A DNA stretch of 7,615 bases, taken from contig PLZT01000376.1 of the NCBI GenBank assembly GCA_003152255.1, forward strand, positions 2,999 to 10,613, read 5' to 3'. Each line of letters starts with the position of its first letter. Position 1 is the first letter of the stretch. A program made the translations under genes and the position numbers. The notes beneath the pieces are model-generated. The model searched no databases, was not told the DNA's origin, and was given only the letters and a program-made list of their open reading frames with translations. Origin of the DNA: Methylocystaceae bacterium. Its GTDB lineage: Bacteria > Pseudomonadota > Alphaproteobacteria > Rhizobiales > Beijerinckiaceae. This document shows, in pieces, positions 1-5,697 of this stretch.

Positions 1-177
1 GGTTCATGGCTCAATCTCGTCGAGGGTTTCTTCTCAAAGCTCGCGCGATCAACGCTTCGTCATATCCGCGTCGCGTCCAAACAGGAGCTGAAAGATCGGA
101 TCATTACCGCCATTGAGGATATCAACCGCGATCCTGTCGTCCACACTTGGACATACAAGATCAATGACGTGGGATGA
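1..177 (+). CDS. IS630-family transposase, C-terminal 58 residues (5' end outside window)
   Basis: Frame 1 is open from the first base and encodes 58 residues before TGA at 175-177. The visible part starts GSWLNLVEGFFSKLAR, the hallmark end of the DDE_3 catalytic core of IS630-type transposases; the glutamate in NLVEGFF (residue 8 here) matches the third catalytic acid. After it comes the usual short helical tail with a WTYK motif close to the end. These enzymes cut and paste the element into TA dinucleotides. The two catalytic aspartates and the N-terminal helix-turn-helix lie outside the window, so I cannot tell whether the gene is intact. The element's right tip probably lies about 30 bases downstream, inside the small CHPGEL gene that reads towards it. 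Confidence 0.9.
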   Translation, partial: GSWLNLVEGFFSKLARSTLRHIRVASKQELKDRIITAIEDINRDPVVHTWTYKINDVG

Positions 178-207
178 TATGAGTCGATTCTCGGAAGCGC
201 TGCACTA
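178..207 (+). repeat. Probable right end of the IS630 element with TA target
   Basis: Between the transposase stop and the remnant of the CHPGEL gene are about 28 bases ending GGAAGCGCTGCAC, then TA at 206-207. IS630 elements duplicate a TA at each end, and the coding similarity of the neighbouring gene stops exactly at this TA, which falls inside its CTA leucine codon. The terminal inverted repeat cannot be proved because the left end is outside the window. Confidence 0.5.
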
Positions 208-406
208 GTTCGCCGGGGTGACAATTACCCCGCCAGCGACCGCGTAGCGAAGTTTGCAACGCGGGCAGCGACAAACCCTCGCGCTGCAGCTCGATGGGTA
301 TGGTCGCCAGCACCCGCGCCAGCCGCTCCTCGACCGGCGTGAGGCGTTCACGCGCGGCCTGTATGTCGGCACGATCTTTTTCGCCACGTTCTGCTTGCCT
401 GCCCAT
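206..406 (-). pseudogene. Small CHPGEL-type alphaproteobacterial protein, C-terminus cut off by IS630
   Basis: From ATG at 404-406 the reverse strand encodes a charged N-terminal helix (GRQAERGEKDRADI), then ARERLTPVEERLARVLATIP, then REGLSLPALQTSLRGRWRG and CHPGEL. From memory this matches a small uncharacterised family of alphaproteobacterial accessory regions, about 100 residues long, that normally continues after CHPGEL into a basic segment of the type ALRxLGFxRxRxW. Here the frame runs from CHPGEL straight into IS630 end sequence (residues VQRFRESTHIIPRH) and stops at 161-163, so about 67 native residues remain from the ATG. A TTG at 419-421 is an alternative, less likely start. The family role is unknown to me; the conserved Cys/His pair and basic composition would fit nucleic-acid binding, but that is a guess. 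Confidence 0.55.
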
Positions 407-421
407 AACAGCGGCGTTCAA

Positions 422-757
422 CTTCTTCAGATAAGCTCAGCGGACGCCGCCCTTCGGCCAGCTAAGCCCCCATGCGCAGCCAGCCCCGCGAATGCGACGA
501 TTGTGTTTATCGACGATTCTTTTTCAACCGCCGCGCCTCCTCAATCCTCTCGCGTTCCTTTTCATCCGACGCAACAGCCGTCTGGCCCGGTTATCCTATG
601 ATTTTTGGCGTCCGGTGCCTTCTAACCCTTGCGTTTGCGCCGATTCGGCCTCAACGCTTTCAAATATTCGGAGCCGCCGATTCGATGCCATGGCTTATTT
701 TTAAAGCGAGTCGGGAAGCATCATCGGCTGGAGCCCATTGTTAAGAAGGGAACGGCC
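422..757. other. Region without a supported gene
   Basis: No frame here gives a protein I recognise. The reverse strand holds a short run rich in Glu, Lys and Arg (about 507-590, ending EEARRLKKNRR before TAA), but it is closed upstream by a stop after only 27 codons and could be a remnant or chance. The forward frames are Arg/Ser/Pro-rich shadows. The last bases (about 743-757, AAGAAGGGAACGGCC) form the ribosome binding site of the HU stub and are the only part with a clear role. Confidence 0.5.
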
Positions 758-871
758 ATGAACAAGGCGGAATTGGTGGAGTTTGTCGCGGACAAAACCG
801 ACGACACGAAGGCGGGAGCGGCAGTGACCCGCCTGCCACAGCAGAGCGCCATCGCCCGCGCGAAGCGCTGA
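758..871 (+). pseudogene. HU-type DNA-binding protein, N-terminal stub
   Basis: The frame opens with MNKAELVEFVADKT, which is the first helix and turn of bacterial HU (nucleoid-associated, DNA-bending) proteins, behind a good AAGAAGGG ribosome binding site. Similarity holds for about 22 residues (to KAGAA) and then degrades: the next residues, VTRLPQQS, do not match, although AIARA again resembles the second HU helix. The frame stops at residue 37, whereas HU is about 90 residues, and nothing downstream resembles the DNA-binding arm (the NPRTG-type loop) or the C-terminal helix. I read this as a decayed or partly copied hup gene. It may still be translated, but should not fold as HU. Confidence 0.7.
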
Positions 872-907
872 TGCTTTCCTGAGACCCGGATTTCACAAAA
901 GCAGTTG

Positions 908-1693
908 TCAAATGTCGAGGTCGCGATAGATGGAAACCTGTCGCTCGCGGGCGAGGCGCGCGTCATCTCCGGCTCTCACGCCGCGCCACACGTCAAACAT
1001 CGTGACCAGCGTCGAAAATAGCCCGGAGGCTTTGCCAATGATCAAGCCAAACGGGAATATCAGTTTTTCCGGGGGCAGGATGAATTGCGAGCCAATAAAT
1101 ATTGAGATCGCGTTAAAGAAATATGCCGGTCTATACAGCGATGTCTCTTTCCAGGCGCTTTGGGCGTAAGGACGGGAGCTTTTCTTTACCGCTCGGTTAT
1201 ATTCAGGATTGGGGAACATACCCCACAGGCGGCGTTTGGGCGGCAGTGCGTTCGGGCCTGCCACAAGCGCGCGGAAGTGCTGCCGCATCTCGCCATGCGC
1301 GATCCCCGCGAGAATGAGATTGGCCGCGAAAAGCGCTAGCTTGAGCGCCGGAAGTGACAACGATACTTGCGCCGCTAGATCGACAAAACCAAGCTGAGTG
1401 AATGCGTTGAGCGCGAATGCAGAGCGATGAAACGCGCCGCGATTTATATATTGAACCTTCTCGTCGATAAAAGTAGCGCCGGCCTTTGTGTTGCCGAGCT
1501 CAAGGAGAAATTGCCGCTGCTTGTCATCCAGCTTCCACTTCCTGCCGATTTCTTCGATGGTTTCAGCGGGCGTGCCTCTCTTGATTTTGAATGTAACCTG
1601 ACCGACGAATGTTGATAGTCGAGCGAGAAAGTTTCGCCCCATTGCGTAGCGCGATGTCACGGAATCGAGAAGATGCTCGGGCTCTGCTGCCAT
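908..1693 (-). CDS. 261-aa putative membrane protein of unknown function
   Basis: I do not recognise this protein. ATG at 1691-1693 has GGAG about ten bases upstream, which supports the start; TGA is at 908-910. Residues 1-100 are soluble and mixed-charge, with a stretch (about 41-70, TPAETIEEIGRKWKLDDKQR) that looks like a compact helical domain. Residues about 101-131 are strongly hydrophobic and end in AANLILAGIAHG, and a second hydrophobic block spans about 189-233, split by a PPEK turn near 207-210. This suggests two to four membrane-embedded helices with a basic loop (KKSSRP, 170-174) between the blocks. The C-terminus is charged (GDDARLARERQ) and probably cytoplasmic. The gene looks more AT-rich than its neighbours, which fits recent acquisition. 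It stands alone: the HU stub lies past its 3' end on the other strand, and no same-strand partner is close. Confidence 0.7.
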   Translation of the reverse strand: MAAEPEHLLDSVTSRYAMGRNFLARLSTFVGQVTFKIKRGTPAETIEEIGRKWKLDDKQRQFLLELGNTKAGATFIDEKVQYINRGAFHRSAFALNAFTQLGFVDLAAQVSLSLPALKLALFAANLILAGIAHGEMRQHFRALVAGPNALPPKRRLWGMFPNPEYNRAVKKSSRPYAQSAWKETSLYRPAYFFNAISIFIGSQFILPPEKLIFPFGLIIGKASGLFSTLVTMFDVWRGVRAGDDARLARERQVSIYRDLDI

Positions 1694-2096
1694 CGTGTCC
1701 GCTCCGTTCGTCGCCGGTTGACCCTGACTGTGTGAAAAACGCCTTTGACATTATGTTGCTCTGGAATTTTGCGAAAGGGGGCTGGATCAACCGTTTTGTT
1801 GAGGGGAGGATCGCGGACAGGGCGCGCTTTTTCCGCTGTGCAAAGACGATTGGATTGGCGAGGATCAGCGTGCTCGAAGTTTTTCCTTAGGTCTACCAAT
1901 TCATCTTTTTGGCCGATGGCGGCGAGGACCGTTTTGGGTTAATCGCGTCAGTTCTGCGATGTCCGCATTATTTCCAGTTTGCGAGTAACTTTGGACCCGA
2001 CATCCGCGATGAATTAGTCTCGCGACTCGAAAAAGCCCGCTTTTTGAATAAGATGAGCCACGTTGGATTGCGGGAATCTTTCACCCGGTGGGTGCG
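1694..2096. other. Region without a secure gene; possible coding scraps and IS1380 left flank
   Basis: The first bases carry the ribosome binding site of the reverse-strand membrane protein. Beyond that, two weak readings compete at about 1800-2060: the forward frame from 1891 reads protein-like (VYQFIFLADGGEDRF, then IRDELVSRLEKARFLNK) but is preceded directly by TAG at 1888-1890; the reverse frame over about 1800-1930 also reads protein-like (AAIGQKDELVDLRKNF). Neither matches a family I know. The last 40-50 bases (from about 2050) are probably the leader or left end of the IS1380-type transposase that starts at 2097. A short AT-rich inverted repeat at 2030-2045 may mark the edge. Confidence 0.35.
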
Positions 2097-3235
2097 ATGG
2101 CGACATTGCAGACGGTTTTGCCGTTCAAGCTGGCGGCGACGGACGAATCACTGACTTCGCATGGCGGGTTGGCGCTTGTTGGCGAATATTTGCGGGCGAT
2201 GGGCGTGGCCGACTTGATTGATCATGAACTGCCTCATCCCGGCAGTGCGGCGGGATACAAGCCCTCTGCTCATGTTCTTCCGCTGATTCTCATGCTCGCT
2301 GGCGGTGGACGGACGCTGGAGGATTTGCGCGTTCTGCGGAACGACGAAGGGCTGCGCGCTCTTGTTCAACTCGGTGACATGCCGAGCAGCGACGCCACGG
2401 GCGATTGGCTGCGGCGCATGCCCGATCATCTGCCGCTTGAAACGATCGAGCACGAGGCTCCCTGCGTCTGCCCGAACTGTGGCGGCGAGAAGTTCGGCAA
2501 GATCGGCGCGGACGAGCGCGAAGTGCTCGAATATGTCCCCTCGCACTTCAAGCGCGTCTTGCACGTTCGTCCGAAAATGAGCTGCCGCGCATGCGAGACG
2601 ATCGTGCAAGCGCCCATGCCGTCGCTGCCCATCGAAAAGGGACGGCCCGGGCCGGCGTTGCTGGCGCATGTCATCGTCTCGAAGTTCTGCGACCACCTGC
2701 CTCTGCATCGCCAGTCCGAGATTTATGCGCGCAACGGCGTCGCTATCGATCGCTCGACGATGGCCGGCTGGGTCGGCTTCATGACGGCCTATCTCGAGCA
2801 TGTCGGCGCGGCGATCGGCCGGCATGTTCGCGCCGGCGCATCGATCCATGCCGACGACACGAGGGTTCCCGTGCTTGACCCCGGGCGCGGCAAAACCAAG
2901 ACCGGACGATTGTGGGTCGCCGTGCGCGACGCGCGGCCCTTCGGTTCGACCGCGCCGCCAGCCGCTTTTTATCTCTATTCGCCCGATCGCAAGTCGGCTC
3001 ATGCGAAAGAGTTGCTCGATCCATGTCGCGGCTTCCTGCACGCCGACGGCTATGCGGGCTTCGGCGATCTTTATCTCCCCGATCCGAAAACAGGCGAGCC
3101 GAGACTCGTCGAGGTCGCGTGCTGGGCGCATGCGCGCCGTCACATTTACGAGGTTTATCTCGACACGGACTCGCCGGCTGCTCGCGAAGCGCTCGACACG
3201 ATCGCGCGGCTGTTCACGATCGAAGCCGAGATCCG

Positions 3236-3310
3236 CACCCGATCAACCGCATCGACGAGTTGCTGCCCTGGAATTGGACGGCGCCCGAAAGCGCCGTTCC
3301 GGCACTTTGA
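3236..3310 (+). pseudogene. IS66 TnpC C-terminal tail, out of frame
   Basis: In the frame shifted relative to the preceding IS66 body, the sequence reads HPINRIDELLPWNW and stops at TGA 3308-3310. This is the conserved end of IS66 TnpC proteins. It shows that the element's 3' end is present and that the break is an internal deletion with frame change at about 3230-3240, not simple loss of the end. Confidence 0.8.
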
Positions 3311-3333
3311 GCGAACTCGCGGTCGTCGACCCA

Positions 3334-3340
3334 CGCTTAC
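3334..3340 (+). repeat. Probable right tip of the IS66 element
   Basis: IS66-family elements typically begin GTAAGCG and end CGCTTAC. CGCTTAC is found 24 bases after the tnpC tail stop, at a position expected for the right end. Flanking DNA would start at 3341. The left tip is missing, because the 5' part of the element was replaced by IS1380-type sequence, so the 8-bp target duplication cannot be tested here. Confidence 0.5.
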
Positions 3341-3584
3341 GTTGGCGTGGCGTGTGATGTCGTTATTAGCGAACGGCGCTTCCCTCGCCGAGGACGAAGA
3401 ACAATTTGCGTTCCATCGTGTTGATGACCATCGTCAGGGGCGGCACTGAGTCTGAGAAACCTACCGTTTCCCAAGCCAGCCCAAGTCATGGGAATGCCAT
3501 CACATCAATGAGCGGTGCGACGACTGCAATGAAAAGTCGCAGAATTTGATCCAGCCTCGGCCGAATAGATAGGGCTCCGCTGCA
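3341..3584. other. Intergenic stretch between the IS66 tip and the PLD gene
   Basis: Apart from the missense end of the chimeric transposase frame (to 3449) I see no gene. A short reverse-strand run at about 3362-3442 (VINTMERKLFFVLGEGSAVR) looks slightly protein-like but is too short to name. No clear terminator follows the PLD gene, which ends here on the reverse strand. Confidence 0.4.
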
Positions 3585-4322
3585 TTATCTGACGTCAGCA
3601 TGCCGCCATCCCGCAGCGACCGCCTGCTCTTCCGAGCAGAACCAGCGCTCGCCAGCGCCTTTATCCATCTGAACGCGATCGTAATCACGATCGCCCGGCA
3701 TGTGGTAGATGCGCTCGCCCTTGCGGCTGACGTTGCCTTTGATCATGCACTGTCCGGACGGCGCTGTCGTCGCGCTTGCGAATTTTGGCCCGCGCGCTGG
3801 TGATGCCGCAACCGGGTTGACTCTCGCAACCGGTTTCGCTGCAGACCATATCTGCTCGAAACGCGCGTCAAAGGCCCGAGCTGCCGCTGGTTCATGAATG
3901 ACGATGATGTCGTTGTCTTGCTGCTTGAGTCCAGATGCTGTCAGATTGGCTGAACCGGAGCGCAAGACAAGGCCATCGATGGAATATGATTTCAAATGCA
4001 TGTAGGGGCCTGGAGACTTCATGCGAATGCCGTCGGAGACCTCTGTCAGGCGATCCAGAGCATGTCGCTCGGACGGGTCAAGGACGACGCGGACCACAAC
4101 GCCGCGCCGGTGGGCCTCGACCAGCGCGTCGATGACCGGCCAGTCCGTCAGGGAAAAGGCCGTCAAGTCGATTTTCGAGCGTGCGGATTGCAAAAGCGCC
4201 ACGTCCACGCGCTCAAGGTTTTCGACCGGCGCATAATGGACCTCGACCGGATCGGCGGTTGCTGGCGCAGTGAAGGCAAACAGGGCGAGCAGTCCGGCGA
4301 CAACTGACAAGCGAAAACGCAT
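3585..4322 (-). CDS. Exported phospholipase-D-fold nuclease-like protein with C-terminal sunset domain
   Basis: ATG at 4320-4322 follows GGGAG at ten bases. Residues 1-23 form a classic signal peptide (basic MRFR, hydrophobic core, cleavage likely after ATA), so the product is probably periplasmic or secreted. Residues about 25-160 are a single PLDc_2-type domain: VDVALLQSARSKIDLTAFSL, then the HKD-type motif HLKSYSID (H109, K111, D116) and GSANLT (123-128). One HKD copy per chain is typical of the Nuc/bacterial endonuclease branch, which dimerises to build one active site; hydrolysis of phosphodiesters in DNA or lipids is expected. After a Pro/Ala linker (163-188), residues 191-241 carry the small domain with IKGNVS, IYHMPG, ERWFCSEEQA and AGWR, found at the C-termini of secreted nucleases and known as the sunset domain. 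The gene is complete and divergent from the 83-aa gene. Whether DNA or phospholipid is the substrate cannot be told from sequence. Confidence 0.88.
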   Translation of the reverse strand: MRFRLSVVAGLLALFAFTAPATADPVEVHYAPVENLERVDVALLQSARSKIDLTAFSLTDWPVIDALVEAHRRGVVVRVVLDPSERHALDRLTEVSDGIRMKSPGPYMHLKSYSIDGLVLRSGSANLTASGLKQQDNDIIVIHEPAAARAFDARFEQIWSAAKPVARVNPVAASPARGPKFASATTAPSGQCMIKGNVSRKGERIYHMPGDRDYDRVQMDKGAGERWFCSEEQAVAAGWRHADVR

Positions 4323-4416
4323 GTGAATGCTGCTCCCAAATTTTCGCGCGACGACACTCTTTCCCTATTCGCCAGATTCGCGAAAGAACAAATAGAGAAT
4401 ACCCGAGAGATTGTCC
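4323..4416. promoter_or_regulatory. Divergent intergenic region with TTCGCGAA palindrome
   Basis: The 94 bases between the starts of the PLD gene (reverse) and the 83-aa gene (forward) must hold both 5' signals. A perfect 8-base palindrome TTCGCGAA lies at 4377-4384, with a second ATTCGC half-like copy just before it (4368-4373) and TTCGCGCGA at 4343-4351 nearer the PLD start. These could be operator sites, but with so few bases the pattern may be chance. No convincing -35/-10 pair is obvious. Confidence 0.3.
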
Positions 4417-4668
4417 ATGCCCCGCAGATCGTCGCGAGCGGATCGATTCGTCGATCGTCCCCAACTACTCGCATCGATGGGCGTGTGCCGGGAAGCGATT
4501 ACCCGCGAGATGGCGCGGATGCAAATCAATGGACCACTCTACTGCTCGGCCTCCGCCGTGCTTGCCGCGATCGACGGGCTGGCGCTGATGCTGACGGGTC
4601 AACGCGAGTATTTTCATTTGAAGGGGCATGGAAGCGGCAGCGGCGATTCCTCGGCGAAAGACCGATAA
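4417..4668 (+). CDS. 83-aa conserved-looking protein of unknown function
   Basis: I cannot name this protein. I chose ATG 4417 over the upstream TTG at 4411 because a GAGAGA purine run lies at suitable spacing; the stop is TAA 4666-4668. Residues 1-20 are basic (MPRRSSRADRF). Residues about 17-36 (LLASMGVCREAITREMARMQ) look like a helical segment of the type found in winged-helix or helix-turn-helix proteins. Residues about 44-60 (SASAVLAAIDGLALMLTG) form a mildly hydrophobic helix, and the tail GHGSGSGDSSAKDR is flexible and polar. There is no signal peptide. Codon use and good amino-acid composition argue for a real gene, although the opposite strand is also open. It is divergent from the PLD gene and 165 bases upstream of the ParB-like gene on the same strand; the gap is long for a tight operon, and the ParB-like gene has its own strong ribosome binding site. 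Confidence 0.6.
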   Translation: MPRRSSRADRFVDRPQLLASMGVCREAITREMARMQINGPLYCSASAVLAAIDGLALMLTGQREYFHLKGHGSGSGDSSAKDR

Positions 4669-4833
4669 CTCGCCTTGGAGACGATTTCCATAATTTTGAA
4701 GAAGCTCTAGGCTCGTCCTGCTGCCGACGCCACGAAACTCATCACAAAAAAGTTGCGCGTCGTGGCACCGCGATAACAAGCCGCTTAGAAAGATTTAGAA
4801 CGATTCGGTCGGCGCGGTAACGAGGAGAAGAAA

Positions 4834-5424
4834 ATGGGGCGAATCAAGATTCCGATCGGCGATCTGAGGCCAACCCAACTCACGCTCGGAATGTCGGAAG
4901 TGACCACGCGCGCCGCGAAGATCGTCAAGCTGTCGCCCGATGACCGCGAAGCCTATCTCGACACCAAGGCGATCCCCCACGTTATCGGTCCGGACAATCA
5001 AATCTTCATGGTCGACCACCACCATCTGGCGCGCGCCCTGTGTTCGCTCGACATCCATGAGGCGGCGCTTGGTGATCAACTCGCCGACTGGTCTGATCTG
5101 GAGACCAAGTCGTTCTGGCTCAAGATGGAGTCGAATGGCTACTGTTGGCCGATCGATGCCGACGGCAATCGTCGGCCATATGCCGCCATTCCCCTTCACA
5201 TTGGCGATCTCACTGACAACGTTTGGCGCTCGCTCGCCCGAAAGGTGCGTGGCAAGGCGTTCGAGAATCTCGATACGCCATTCCAGGAATTCATCTGGGG
5301 CGACTATTTCCGCACATTTATGAGCCGGCGGCTGATCGAGTTCCAATTCGAACTCGCTGCCGATCTGGCGACCAAACTCGCCCGCCTTAGCGATGCGCAA
5401 GATTTGCCTGGGTTTCGGGGCTAA
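4834..5424 (+). CDS. ParB-like nuclease-fold protein (ParBc_2 type)
   Basis: ATG 4834 follows a strong GAGGAGAAG ribosome binding site. The 196 residues match the stand-alone ParBc_2 family from memory: IKIPIGDLRPTQLTLGM at 4-20, PHVIGPDNQIFMVDHHHLAR at 48-67 with the DHHH signature (61-64), the DNVWRSLARKVRG block at 128-140, TPFQEFIWGDYFR at 148-160, and an LPGFRG end that corresponds to the usual LPGW-type terminus, so the protein seems full length. The family resembles the ParB/Srx nucleotide-binding fold but lacks the ParB DNA-binding helix-turn-helix region, so a role in plasmid partition should not be assumed; a CTPase- or nuclease-like activity is only possible. There is no parA neighbour. 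The IS110 fragment begins 22 bases after the stop, on the opposite strand. It could be a relic of a former plasmid or prophage. Confidence 0.82.
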   Translation: MGRIKIPIGDLRPTQLTLGMSEVTTRAAKIVKLSPDDREAYLDTKAIPHVIGPDNQIFMVDHHHLARALCSLDIHEAALGDQLADWSDLETKSFWLKMESNGYCWPIDADGNRRPYAAIPLHIGDLTDNVWRSLARKVRGKAFENLDTPFQEFIWGDYFRTFMSRRLIEFQFELAADLATKLARLSDAQDLPGFRG

Positions 5425-5445
5425 CAGCTGCGGAGGCGCATCGGG

Positions 5446-5697
5446 TTGGTCTTGGGCTTTCAACTCGACAAAACGCATGTTCGGGGGTGTCGCCGCCTCG
5501 GCGATGCGCTTGGCGTCGCGATCGTCGTTCTTTTGGGCCTTCCAATACGGTTGCACATATTCCGGCGACATCAGGCGGACATCATGTCCTTGGTTCGCGA
5601 ACAGGCGACCAAGGTGATGCGCGCCGCAGCACGCCTCCATGGCGACGTTGCAGGGCGGCAGCTTCGCGGCGAACCCGATCAGCGTCTCCCTCTTTAG
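5446..5697 (-). pseudogene. IS110-family transposase fragment
   Basis: The reverse strand encodes about 84 residues typical of IS110-family DEDD transposases of the rhizobial type: LKRETLIGFAAKLPPC, AMEACCGAHHLGR, GHDVRLMSPEYV, KAQKNDDRDAKRIAEA, then MRFVELKAQDQ. The catalytic glutamate (MEACCG) and the two aspartates (NDDRDA) are present, but the first N-terminal aspartate strand is missing and so is everything after KAQDQ, including the C-terminal Transposase_20 domain with its serine. The open frame runs on over the ParB-like gene to 4795, but that part is antisense and not transposase. Both edges are abrupt: near 5697 it abuts the terminase fragment, near 5446 the end of the ParB-like gene. 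It is therefore an internal piece, not an element with tips. Confidence 0.82.

Larger units (their letters stand above)
2097..3449 (+). pseudogene. Chimeric transposase: IS1380-type N-terminus fused to internally deleted IS66 TnpC
   Basis: One open frame joins two unrelated transposases. Residue numbers are from the ATG at 2097. Residues 1-107 (LPFKLAATDESLTSHGGLAL, then GGGRTLEDLRVLRNDEGLR and SSDATGDWLRRM) are the N-terminus of an IS1380-family enzyme. At about 2410-2423 the frame passes directly into IS66 TnpC: DHLPLETIEHEAPC, a zinc-finger-like CPNC/CRAC pair (C125, C128, C163, C166), the first catalytic aspartate in HADDTRVPV and the second in HADGYAGFG, then CWAHARRH. At about 3236 roughly a hundred residues, including the region with the third catalytic acid (DNNAAER motif), are deleted and the frame shifts, so everything after EIR is missense until TGA at 3447-3449. 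A GTG at 2088 could start three codons earlier. The product lacks a complete DDE site and should be inactive as a transposase. Confidence 0.85.

Noticed and set aside
507..590. Reverse-strand Glu/Lys/Arg-rich peptide ending KKNRR
   Set aside because: Only 27 codons, no start with ribosome binding site, stop directly upstream, and no recognised family.
2030..2045. Terminator-like hairpin AAAAAGCCCGCTTTTT
   Set aside because: The stem is almost all A-T with a very small loop and no adequate U-tract; it fits better as part of an element edge or chance.
2148..3143. 331-codon open frame on the reverse strand
   Set aside because: It is antisense to the IS1380/IS66 transposase frame, is rich in Arg/Ala/His as GC-rich shadows are, and shows no family motif, whereas the forward frame has clear zinc-finger and catalytic motifs.
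3589..3598. Perfect palindrome CTGACGTCAG
   Set aside because: It lies within the last codons of the PLD gene, which explain the bases; no sign of an operator function.
4729..4766. Seven-base inverted repeat GCCACGA / TCGTGGC before the ParB-like gene
   Set aside because: The 24-base loop and lack of a T-run make a terminator unlikely, and a single 7-base match in a GC-rich region can occur by chance.
4795..5440. C-terminal two thirds of a 322-codon reverse-strand frame beginning in IS110
   Set aside because: Only the part at 5446-5697 matches IS110. The remainder is antisense to the ParB-like gene and carries no transposase motif.
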